From the NCBI RefSeq assembly GCF_009720865.1, contig NZ_WNLA01000019.1, positions 1 to 64,000 of the forward strand: a stretch of 64,000 nucleotides of DNA, given 5' to 3'. The position numbers and the translations under genes are program-made. Source of the stretch: Pseudoduganella ginsengisoli. Lineage in GTDB: Bacteria > Pseudomonadota > Gammaproteobacteria > Burkholderiales > Burkholderiaceae_D. Positions 28,085 to 35,706 of the stretch are shown here, piece by piece. Below the pieces are notes generated by a model. That model searched no databases. It was not told the origin of the DNA and saw only the letters and a list, made by a program, of their open reading frames with translations. The stretch's first letter is position 1, and every line of letters begins with the position of its first letter.

Positions 28085-28878
28085 ATATTGTCGCTGCTGT
28101 CCAGATGGTCTCCACGCCATCCGTTGAAGAAAACATCGCCACCGCGCGCCGCCTGATTGAACAGGCTGCCGCGACGGGGGCGAAGCTGGTGCTGTTGCCG
28201 GAATATTGGGCCATCATGGGCTTGTCCGACACGGACAAGGTGGCCGTGGCGGAACCGCTGGGCAGCGGGCCGATCCAGGATTTCATGTCATCGATGGCGC
28301 GCCAGCACGGTATCTGGCTGCTGGGCGGCACGTTGCCGCTGGCGTCCGATGACCCTGCCAAAGTCATCAACACCACCTTGGTGTATGACAGCGAAGGCCG
28401 GCACGTGGGCCGCTATGACAAGATCCACTTGTTTGGCTTTACCAAGGGCACGGAATCGTACGACGAATCGCGCACCATTGTGCCGGGCCGCAACGTTGGA
28501 GTGGTGGAAACGCCGGTCGGTAAAGTCGGCATGTCGGTCTGCTATGACTTGCGGTTCCCTGAACTGTTCCGCGCGATGGGCCCGCTGTCGCTGATTGTCG
28601 TGCCGGCCGCCTTTACGTATACGACGGGCCGCGCCCATTGGGAAGTGTTGCTGCGCGCCCGCGCCATTGAAAACCAGTGCTATGTGCTGGCGGCGGCGCA
28701 GGGCGGCGAACACAAGAATGGCCGCCGCACGTGGGGCCACAGCATGCTGATTGACCCGTGGGGCGAAGTCAAAACCGTGATCGCGGAAGGCGAAGGCGTC
28801 GTCCATGGCGAAGTCGATCCCATCTTTATGGCGTCCGTGCGGGAAAGTTTGCCTGCGTTAAAGCATCGGACCATGTGA
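28081..28878 (+). CDS. Carbon-nitrogen hydrolase (nitrilase superfamily, Nit-type amidase)
   Basis: 265 residues from the ATG at 28081, which overlaps the yhdP stop as ATGA. The Glu-Lys-Cys catalytic triad is complete: Glu41 in LLPEYW, Lys114 in RYDKIHLF and Cys154 in SVCYDLRFPELFR. These motifs and the length fit the Nit/omega-amidase branch, which repairs deaminated glutathione or hydrolyses omega-amides; the precise substrate cannot be read from sequence. The ending WGEVKTVIAEGEGVVHGEVD is typical. It lies between yhdP and tldD on the same strand. Confidence 0.9.
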   Translation: MNIVAAVQMVSTPSVEENIATARRLIEQAAATGAKLVLLPEYWAIMGLSDTDKVAVAEPLGSGPIQDFMSSMARQHGIWLLGGTLPLASDDPAKVINTTLVYDSEGRHVGRYDKIHLFGFTKGTESYDESRTIVPGRNVGVVETPVGKVGMSVCYDLRFPELFRAMGPLSLIVVPAAFTYTTGRAHWEVLLRARAIENQCYVLAAAQGGEHKNGRRTWGHSMLIDPWGEVKTVIAEGEGVVHGEVDPIFMASVRESLPALKHRTM

Positions 28879-28937
28879 CGGCCAGCGGCCATACGCAATA
28901 CAATGGCGTCAATATATTGAAAAAGGCATTATTTACT

Positions 28938-30398
28938 ATGACTCCATTCGAACCCAACCTGTCCTCGCTGGCGGTCGCGCGTGAATTGTTGCTGACGCCA
29001 TTCGGACTGGATGAAGGCAAGCTGCTCAAAGCATTGGGCAGCATGTTTACGCACAAAGTCGATTACGCGGACTTGTATTTCCAGTTCACGAAAAACGAAG
29101 GCTGGAGCCTGGAAGAAGGCATCGTCAAAACCGGCAGCTTCTCGATCGACCAGGGTGTCGGTGTGCGCGCCGTCTCCGGCGAGAAAACCGCGTTTTCGTA
29201 TTCCGATGAAATTTCCGAGCGCGCGCTGCTCGATGCGGCGGCGGCAACCCGCACCATTGCCCGCGCCGGTTCCGGCAAGGTCAAGGTGGCGGGGCAGACA
29301 TTCCACCAGGGCGGCCGTTCGCTGTACTTGCCGCATGACCCGCTGGCGTCGCTCGATGCGACCGCCAAAGTCAAATTGCTGGAGCGCGTGGAAAAAATGG
29401 CGCGCGCGAAAGATCCCCGCGTCGTACAAGTGATGGCCAGCCTGGCCGGCGAATACGACGTGGTGCTGGTGGTGCGCAGCGATGGCGTGCTGGCGGCCGA
29501 TATCCGTCCGCTGGTGCGCGTATCGCTGACCGTCATTGCTGAACAGAATGGCCGCCGCGAAGTGGGGTCGTCCGGCGGCGGTGGCCGTTACGATTACGCT
29601 TATTTCACGGATGACGTGCTGGATAGCTATGCGGAAGATGCGGTGAAATCCGCCACCGTGAACCTCGATGCGCGTCCAGCGCCGGCTGGTCCGATGACCG
29701 TCGTGCTGGGTCCGGGCTGGCCGGGCATCTTGCTGCACGAAGCCATTGGCCACGGTCTGGAGGGCGACTTCAACCGTAAAGGTTCGTCCACGTTCTCCGG
29801 CCGTATCGGCGAACGCGTGGCCGCCAAGGGCGTGACCGTGGTTGATGACGGCACGCTGGCGGACCGCCGCGGTTCGCTGAATATCGACGATGAAGGCAAC
29901 CCGACCCAGTGCACCACGTTGATTGAAGACGGTATTTTGAAGGGCTATATCCAGGACACGATGAATGCGCGCCTGATGAAAATGCCGGTGACGGGCAACG
30001 CGCGCCGCGAATCGTTTGCCCACTTGCCGATGCCGCGCATGACCAATACCTACATGCTGGGCGGCGACAAGGATCCGCAGGAAATCATCGCTTCCGTGAA
30101 AAACGGCTTGTATGCGGTGAACTTTGGCGGCGGCCAGGTGGACATTACCAATGGCAAGTTCGTGTTCTCGGCCAGCGAAGCGTACATGATTGAAGATGGC
30201 AAGATCACGTACCCGGTGAAAGGCGCGACCCTGATCGGCAATGGACCGGATGTGCTGAACCGCGTGTCCATGATCGGCAACGACATGAAGCTGGACTCCG
30301 GTGTCGGTGTGTGCGGCAAGGAAGGCCAAAGCGTGCCGGTCGGCGTGGGGCAGCCGACGTTGCGGCTGGATGGCGTGACGGTTGGCGGTACGGCTTAA
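28938..30398 (+). CDS. tldD: Metalloprotease TldD
   Basis: 486 residues from the ATG at 28938 (MTPFEPNLSSLAVARELLL), chosen over a longer upstream frame that overlaps the nitrilase gene. TldD, with TldE/PmbA, forms a zinc protease that trims unfolded peptides and matures some peptide toxins and microcins. The zinc motif HEAIGHGLEGD is at residues 267-277, with its two His in HExxxH spacing, and EGDFNRKGSSTFSGRIGE follows. The partner gene tldE is not in this window. The gene starts 59 bases after the nitrilase stop and ends in a terminator, closing the yhdP-nit-tldD unit. Confidence 0.95.
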   Translation: MTPFEPNLSSLAVARELLLTPFGLDEGKLLKALGSMFTHKVDYADLYFQFTKNEGWSLEEGIVKTGSFSIDQGVGVRAVSGEKTAFSYSDEISERALLDAAAATRTIARAGSGKVKVAGQTFHQGGRSLYLPHDPLASLDATAKVKLLERVEKMARAKDPRVVQVMASLAGEYDVVLVVRSDGVLAADIRPLVRVSLTVIAEQNGRREVGSSGGGGRYDYAYFTDDVLDSYAEDAVKSATVNLDARPAPAGPMTVVLGPGWPGILLHEAIGHGLEGDFNRKGSSTFSGRIGERVAAKGVTVVDDGTLADRRGSLNIDDEGNPTQCTTLIEDGILKGYIQDTMNARLMKMPVTGNARRESFAHLPMPRMTNTYMLGGDKDPQEIIASVKNGLYAVNFGGGQVDITNGKFVFSASEAYMIEDGKITYPVKGATLIGNGPDVLNRVSMIGNDMKLDSGVGVCGKEGQSVPVGVGQPTLRLDGVTVGGTA

Positions 30399-30428
30399 TT
30401 CCTTTTCCCTAGGCCAACATGGCCGTTG

Positions 30429-30460
30429 AACGCCGCCATGCCTGTGCTTGGCGGCGTTTT
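30429..30460 (+). terminator. Terminator after tldD
   Basis: The stem AACGCCGCCA (30429-30438) pairs with TGGCGGCGTT (30449-30458), loop of 10 bases, followed by TTTT. Confidence 0.8.
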
Positions 30461-31381
30461 AACTTGTTAACCTAAAACAACGCCCGGCAGCGCGTCCGGA
30501 CGTCGCTGTTGGCTAAAAAAAGCAGCTTTTGCCAACAAAAGCATCTATTTAGTGACCGACCTCAACATCGTCCAGCGACAATTTTTTGGGCTCATTCCAT
30601 TCCCTGTTGTTGGGCCACAACGCACAGCGCGGCCTCGCATGCAGCGGTCAAAGGCTTTCATTTTGATGACCAAGAGTGGTTGAAATTTGATAACTATTGC
30701 CAAATTACTCCCCAACTTGATCGCTTGTCCTGGCAACCCGGACATTCCGACATCGGCAGAATTGATGCGCTGCGTCACTATGAAGTTGTAAATATAATCC
30801 GACAACTTCTGGCATTTTCTGCCTATCCTTTTGCAACCTTCGAATTTTGTATTTTTATTGATACAGCTGGCCGCAGCAAGAGCGGGAGGGTGCATCACGT
30901 TCACAATTCTTGTAAAAAAATGATGTGTCTGTCCCAAGTTTGTCTGTGACTATTAGTTTCTTTTTTGTTGCTAATTTAGTCAAGAGTGTGGATTTTTTTA
31001 AATCTGTATTGACACTTCATCGCTAAAAATGCGCTAAATAGCGCTCAAGCTAAAATGGAATAATATTCTGCAATTTTTAAAATTGCTAAATTAAGTTCTG
31101 AAAATTAAGTGAATTAGATGCTAATTTATATTTCTTGTCGTATTTCGTTGTAATAATGCACAGTGCGTTTGACTAGGTTTCATCGCCTATGTTTCCATTA
31201 CGCCTTCTTTGGCTGCGGTTACAAAATGGCTGCTTGGCCGAGGGAATGCCAGTTCGTCGTGCACAGCACTGCGTGCGGCTGTATGGGAGGTGAATAGAAA
31301 TGTGGCTGCCAGCACATGACCGGTCCGGATCTGTTCAAAGTTAAAAGAAATCAACTAGAAATGAAGCAAGGAATAACGATA
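30461..31381. other. Long gene-poor region upstream of a TonB-dependent receptor
   Basis: About 900 bases, increasingly AT-rich to the right. It holds a small perfect hairpin GCTTTTG-CCAA-CAAAAGC at 30525-30542, but no gene with convincing start and composition. The last part, up to 31381, must contain the promoter and the AAGGAA ribosome site of the receptor. No riboswitch consensus (for example a B12 box) was recognised. Confidence 0.4.
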
Positions 31382-34222
31382 ATGATGAAAGAAACCGTTT
31401 TATCGCGGTCAGTGCGCCTGATGTTCTCGGGCTCGCTGGTAGCTGCAGGTTTGCTGTCTGCGCCGGCAATGGCACAACAGGGTGACCAGCAGATTCAACG
31501 CGTGGAAATCACCGGCTCCGCTATCAAGCGTATCGCTGCAGAAGGCGCGCTGCCTGTGCAATCGCTGTCCAAGGCGCAAATCGAACAAACCGGCGCGACC
31601 ACGGTGGCCGACCTGGTTGCCACCTTGCCATCCATGCAAGGTTTCGTTACTTCCTCGGCTTCCGTTAACGGCAGCGGCGGCGGTGTGCAAACTGCCTCTG
31701 TGCACGCGATCGGCACCAGCTACACCCTGGTTCTGCTGAATGGCCGCCGCATCGCGCCATACTCGTCCGGTTCCGCAGTCAACCTGGCCTCGATCCCGCT
31801 GTCGGCTGTTGAGCGCGTGGAAATCCTGACTGACGGTGCTTCCGCACTGTACGGCTCTGACGCGATTGCCGGCGTAGTCAACTTCATCCTGAAGAAAAAC
31901 TCGCAAGACGCCAACATCGAGCTGACCTACAACCGTCCAAGCAAGGGCAGCGCTGGCGCCACCTCGAACGTCGCCATTTCCAAAGGCTTCGGCGATTACG
32001 AAGCCAACGGTTTCAACGTGATGCTGTCCTACAGCCACGACACCCAGTCCGAGCTGAACGCGTCGGATCGTCCATTCAGCGCGCCAGGTGGCGTGCACCC
32101 TTACTCCGAAGGCGGCAAGAATTACTCGCTGTACATGCTGTCGTCGAACTCGATTCCAGGCAACGTGGCCGTCAAGGATGGCAGCAAAACCCTGGCCTCG
32201 TTCAACCCTGGCCTGATCAACTCCGGCTCGTGCGGCGCACCAAACACCTTCAAGGTCGGCAACCGCTGCCTGTTCAACTACGGCGCGACCGTGGAACTGT
32301 TGCCAGAACTGAAGCGTGACGGTTTCTTCGTCAATGCCAACGTCAAGATCAACGACAACCTGAAGTTCTTCGCTGAAGGTCTGTACTCCAAGTTCACCAG
32401 CACCGCGCGTTACGCGCCTCCGGCACAGCCGCTGAGCCTGGACATCAACTCGGCGCTGTTCAAAGCCAACGTGGTGCCGGCACTGGTGAAACTGGGCGTG
32501 GACCCAGCCAAAGTCAAAACCGCCACCATGAACCTGCGTCTGGTTGACGCGGGCGGCCGTACCGACGGCTGGGAAACCAACGCCAAGCACCTGGCGCTGG
32601 GCCTGGAAGGCACCCACTTCGGCTGGGACTGGACCACTGCCTACGTTCACTCGGAAAACAAAGCCATCGACAATGCGGTAGCCGGCTATACCTCCGGCGA
32701 CAAGCTGGACGCGCTGATGAAAGCGGGCACCTACAACCCATTCATCGTACCGACCGCGGAAACCAAGGCAGCCCTGGCTTCGGCCGTGCTGCACCAGGAA
32801 CTGGACGTCACCACGTCCAAGATCGACGTGCTGAACCTGCGTGGTTCGCGTGAAATCTTCCAGGCCGGTGGCGGCGCCGCCATGCTGGCGTTGGGCGCCG
32901 ACATGTCGACCCAGAAGTACATCGACGAACCAGCCCCAATCGCCATGGGCCCGAACAGCCTGCAGCCTAACTGGACCGACACCAACGTCGGTGGCGGTAC
33001 CGGCTCGCTGCCAGTCGATTCGTCCCGCAAGAACTGGGGTGCGTTTGCTGAACTGGTTGTGCCAGTGATGAAAGGTCTGGAAGTCACCGGCGACTTGCGC
33101 TATGACAGCTACGACGCCGTCAAGAACAAGAAAAACTTCGACTCCGCTGGCAACCTGATCGCTCCTGCGACCCAAGGTGACTCGGCATCGAAAGCCACCT
33201 ACAAGCTGTCCGCCGCATGGCGTCCAGTTGACAACCTGCTGGTGCGCGCATCGTATGGTACCGGCTTCAAGGCGCCGATCCTGACCGACGTGACCAAACC
33301 TGTGGTCAATGGCGGTTCGTCCGGCTTCCACCCATGCCCGATCACTTCCGGCCCGCTGCTGAAGCTGTGCAACGGCAATGCTGAATACGGTCTGCTGGAT
33401 GGCGGTAACGCACTGTCCGGCGCCGGCGGCCTGAAGCCTGAGACGTCGAAGCAAGCCACCATTGGCTTCCGCGTCGAGCCAGTGAAGAACGTGTCGATCG
33501 GCTTCGACCTGTGGGACGTGAAGATCAACGACCAGATCCGCAAGCTGCCTGAGAACGAAGTGTTCAACAACCCAGCGAAGTACATGGGCCTGTTCTCGTC
33601 GTACTACGATCCGATCCAGAAGGAAAATGTGCTGGTCGCGTCGTTGACCCCGTTCAACCTGGCCAGCTCGCACTACCAGGGTATCGACTGGGATCACACC
33701 TTTGGCCTGAACACCGGCATGGGCAAGTTCACGTTCAACTGGACCGGTACCTACATGCTGAAGGCGAACCAGCAAGCGCTGGCGACCGATCCGGTGGAAG
33801 GTTCCGTGGGCCGCTTTGACTCGTACAACGACGTGGTGTTCCGCCTGATCACCAAAGGTACGGTGACCTGGAAGCAGTCCGACGCCCTGACGCACTCGCT
33901 GACCGCCGTGTACAAGTCGGGCTACCATGACATGCCGCTGACCGAAGACGACGGCGCCATCGTTGCGCTGAACTCCGACGGTTCGATTGGCGACTACGTG
34001 GGCCTGAAGCGCGACGTGAAGTCGTACACCGTGTGGGATTGGCAGACGCGCTGGAAGTTCAACAAGAACTTCACCATCACTGGCGGCATCAAGAACCTGT
34101 TCAACACCGAGCCTCCATTCTCCCAGCGTATCGCTGGCGGCGGCAACCAGCTGGGCTACGATGGCCGTTACACCGACCCACTGGGCCGTCAGTTCTATCT
34201 GGTGGGCAGCTACAAGTTCTAA
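31382..34222 (+). CDS. TonB-dependent outer membrane receptor
   Basis: 946 residues from the ATG at 31382, preceded by AAGGAA. The signal peptide is VRLMFSGSLVAAGLLSAPAMA. After it come QIQRVEITGSAIKRI (TonB-box region), the plug (VADLVATLPSMQGF, TLVLLNGRRIAPYS, ALYGSDAIAGVVNFILKK) and a beta barrel ending GRQFYLVGSYKF with a terminal aromatic. It imports an unknown ligand across the outer membrane. It shares its start (MMKETVLSRSVRL) and plug signature with three receptors at 35-45 kb, so the group arose by duplication. Unlike those it is on the plus strand. It ends in its own terminator ahead of the aroG leader. Confidence 0.92.
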   Translation: MMKETVLSRSVRLMFSGSLVAAGLLSAPAMAQQGDQQIQRVEITGSAIKRIAAEGALPVQSLSKAQIEQTGATTVADLVATLPSMQGFVTSSASVNGSGGGVQTASVHAIGTSYTLVLLNGRRIAPYSSGSAVNLASIPLSAVERVEILTDGASALYGSDAIAGVVNFILKKNSQDANIELTYNRPSKGSAGATSNVAISKGFGDYEANGFNVMLSYSHDTQSELNASDRPFSAPGGVHPYSEGGKNYSLYMLSSNSIPGNVAVKDGSKTLASFNPGLINSGSCGAPNTFKVGNRCLFNYGATVELLPELKRDGFFVNANVKINDNLKFFAEGLYSKFTSTARYAPPAQPLSLDINSALFKANVVPALVKLGVDPAKVKTATMNLRLVDAGGRTDGWETNAKHLALGLEGTHFGWDWTTAYVHSENKAIDNAVAGYTSGDKLDALMKAGTYNPFIVPTAETKAALASAVLHQELDVTTSKIDVLNLRGSREIFQAGGGAAMLALGADMSTQKYIDEPAPIAMGPNSLQPNWTDTNVGGGTGSLPVDSSRKNWGAFAELVVPVMKGLEVTGDLRYDSYDAVKNKKNFDSAGNLIAPATQGDSASKATYKLSAAWRPVDNLLVRASYGTGFKAPILTDVTKPVVNGGSSGFHPCPITSGPLLKLCNGNAEYGLLDGGNALSGAGGLKPETSKQATIGFRVEPVKNVSIGFDLWDVKINDQIRKLPENEVFNNPAKYMGLFSSYYDPIQKENVLVASLTPFNLASSHYQGIDWDHTFGLNTGMGKFTFNWTGTYMLKANQQALATDPVEGSVGRFDSYNDVVFRLITKGTVTWKQSDALTHSLTAVYKSGYHDMPLTEDDGAIVALNSDGSIGDYVGLKRDVKSYTVWDWQTRWKFNKNFTITGGIKNLFNTEPPFSQRIAGGGNQLGYDGRYTDPLGRQFYLVGSYKF

Positions 34223-34250
34223 GTCCTGACCGTTTAAACTGCTAACTTTG

Positions 34251-34280
34251 GCCGTTCAGCGCAAGCTGAACGGCTTTTTT
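34251..34280 (+). terminator. Terminator after the receptor gene
   Basis: The perfect stem GCCGTTCAGC (34251-34260) with GCTGAACGGC (34265-34274), loop GCAA, is followed by TTTTTT. It insulates the aroG promoter. Confidence 0.9.
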
Positions 34281-34301
34281 CTTACTTTTATTTGGTTTTT
34301 C

Positions 34302-34330
34302 TTGCCAGATGGCGCAAATTGTTGTTATAG
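34302..34330 (+). promoter_or_regulatory. Sigma-70 promoter for the aroG leader
   Basis: TTGCCA (34302-34307) and TTATAG (34325-34330) are separated by 17 bases. Transcription would begin near 34337, about 18 bases before the leader-peptide ATG. It lies directly after the receptor terminator. Confidence 0.6.
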
Positions 34331-34354
34331 TCGTTTGACATTCAGGAACTCGCA

Positions 34355-34420
34355 ATGACCAAATTCTCCTTTACCGGCTATTTTTACTTTAGCAATTCCA
34401 ACCCAAAGGCGGTGGAGTAG
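34355..34420 (+). CDS. Phe/Tyr-rich leader peptide of the aroG attenuator (21 aa)
   Basis: ATG at 34355, preceded by AGGA at 34344-34347, opens a 21-codon frame ending at TAG 34418-34420. Residues 4-12 are FSFTGYFYF: four Phe and two Tyr in nine codons, the composition of a regulatory leader peptide that senses charged tRNA-Phe and tRNA-Tyr. It precedes aroG, whose product starts the pathway to Phe, Tyr and Trp. Its last codons overlap the strand that can disrupt the terminator at 34463-34491. The peptide has no other likely function. It was found by reading the leader and is too short for routine gene calling. Confidence 0.8.
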   Translation: MTKFSFTGYFYFSNSNPKAVE

Positions 34421-34491
34421 CGGCCGGTTCACGTAGAAACGAGATCCCAGCAAACCCAAACGAAACCGCCAGCAGTGGCGGTTTTTTTTTT
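34408..34491 (+). terminator. aroG: aroG attenuator: terminator with competing antiterminator strand
   Basis: The terminator stem AAACCGCCA (34463-34471) pairs with TGGCGGTTT (34476-34484), loop GCAG, and runs into ten T. GGCGGT at 34408-34413, inside the leader-peptide frame, is identical to part of the 3' arm, so it can pair with ACCGCC (34465-34470) and prevent the terminator. Ribosome stalling on the Phe/Tyr codons 25-50 bases upstream would leave that strand free. Full translation to the TAG would cover it. aroG begins 50 bases after the T-run. Confidence 0.75.
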
Positions 34492-34541
34492 ACCCCGAAT
34501 TTTTGATCAGACCTACACATCCATAACTCAGGAGAAACGAC

Positions 34542-35603
34542 ATGCAACGCACCGACGACTTGCGCATCCGCGAAATGAAGGAACTGGTACCCCCATCCCA
34601 TTTGATCCGCGAGTTCCCGTGCACTGACGCCGCCAGCCAGACGGCGGCAGACGCGCGCATTGCACTGCACCGCATCCTGCACGGCCAGGATGACCGCCTG
34701 ATGGTAGTGATTGGCCCTTGCTCGATTCACGACCCGAAAGCTGCGATGGAATATGCAAACCGCCTGGCGCCGCTGCGTGAAAAGCTGAAGGGCGACCTGG
34801 AAATCGTCATGCGCGTGTACTTCGAAAAGCCGCGCACCACCGTGGGCTGGAAGGGCATGATCAACGACCCGTACATGGATAACAGCTTCCGTATCAATGA
34901 TGGCCTGCGCATGGCGCGTGAATTGCTGCGCAACATCAATGAACTGGGCTTGCCTGCCGGTACCGAATACCTGGACGTGATCAGCCCACAATACATTGCC
35001 GACTTGATCAGCTGGGGCGCGATCGGCGCCCGTACGACGGAATCGCAGGTGCACCGTGAACTGGCGTCCGGCTTGTCGTGCCCGGTAGGCTTTAAGAATG
35101 GCACGGACGGTAACGTGAAAATCGCAGTGGAAGCCATCAAGGCTGCGTCGCAGCCGCACCACTTCCTGTCTGTCACCAAAGGCGGCCACTCGGCCATTGT
35201 ATCGACAGCCGGCAATGAGGATTGCCACATTATTTTGCGTGGCGGCAAGGCGCCGAACTATGACGCGGCCAGCGTCGAGGAAGCGTGCAAAGCCATTGGC
35301 GGCTATGGCCTGGCGGCGCGCTTGATGATCGATGCATCGCACGCAAACAGTTCGAAAAAGCCGGAAAACCAGGTGCCAGTGTGCGCAGATATCGCCAATC
35401 AAGTGGCTGCCGGCGACCAGCGCATTGTTGGCGTCATGGTGGAATCGCACCTGGTGGCAGGCCGCCAGGATCTGGTGCCGGGCAAGGAATTGACCTATGG
35501 CCAGTCGATTACGGATGGCTGCATTGACTGGGACGCCAGTGTGCAAGTACTGGAAAACCTGGCGGCGGCAGTGCGCCAGCGCCGCCTGAAAAACGAAGAC
35601 TGA
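34542..35603 (+). CDS. aroG: 3-deoxy-7-phosphoheptulonate synthase, class I (DAHP synthase)
   Basis: Condenses phosphoenolpyruvate and erythrose 4-phosphate to DAHP, the first step of aromatic amino acid synthesis. 353 residues match the AroFGH type. GPCSIHDPKAAMEYA, the MRVYFEKPRTTVGWKG segment with PEP-binding residues, GFKNGTDGN, the metal-binding His in IDASHANSSKKPE and the late TYGQSITDGCIDW are all present. AGGAG at 34531-34535 sets the ATG. The upstream leader peptide and terminator indicate control by Phe/Tyr supply through attenuation, on top of any feedback inhibition of the enzyme. The gene stands alone between paralogous receptor genes and ends in a shared terminator. Confidence 0.96.
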   Translation: MQRTDDLRIREMKELVPPSHLIREFPCTDAASQTAADARIALHRILHGQDDRLMVVIGPCSIHDPKAAMEYANRLAPLREKLKGDLEIVMRVYFEKPRTTVGWKGMINDPYMDNSFRINDGLRMARELLRNINELGLPAGTEYLDVISPQYIADLISWGAIGARTTESQVHRELASGLSCPVGFKNGTDGNVKIAVEAIKAASQPHHFLSVTKGGHSAIVSTAGNEDCHIILRGGKAPNYDAASVEEACKAIGGYGLAARLMIDASHANSSKKPENQVPVCADIANQVAAGDQRIVGVMVESHLVAGRQDLVPGKELTYGQSITDGCIDWDASVQVLENLAAAVRQRRLKNED

Positions 35604-35621
35604 CCAGTAGCGCCGCAAATG

Positions 35622-35661
35622 AAAAAAGCCCCGATGCCGGAAGCCGGCATCGGGGCTTTTT
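35622..35661. terminator. Bidirectional terminator between aroG and the convergent receptor gene
   Basis: The perfect 13-bp stem GCCCCGATGCCGG (35628-35640) with its complement at 35644-35656, loop AAG, is flanked by A6 on the left and T5 on the right. It therefore works for both convergent transcripts. Confidence 0.9.
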
Positions 35662-35706
35662 ATTTCGCGGCAATGCCCGCCGGTCAGGCGGGCAGCAGTT
35701 CAGGTA

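Noticed and set aside
30509..30949. 146-codon plus-strand frame upstream of a receptor gene
   Set aside because: No ribosome site, no domain, mixed composition; overlaps an equally long frame on the other strand.
31200..31381. Possible cobalamin riboswitch before a TonB-dependent receptor
   Set aside because: Looked for because such receptors are often B12-controlled, but the B12-box and other conserved blocks are absent.
31409..33928. 839-codon frame on the minus strand
   Set aside because: Antisense shadow of the receptor at 31382-34222; composition unlike a protein family.
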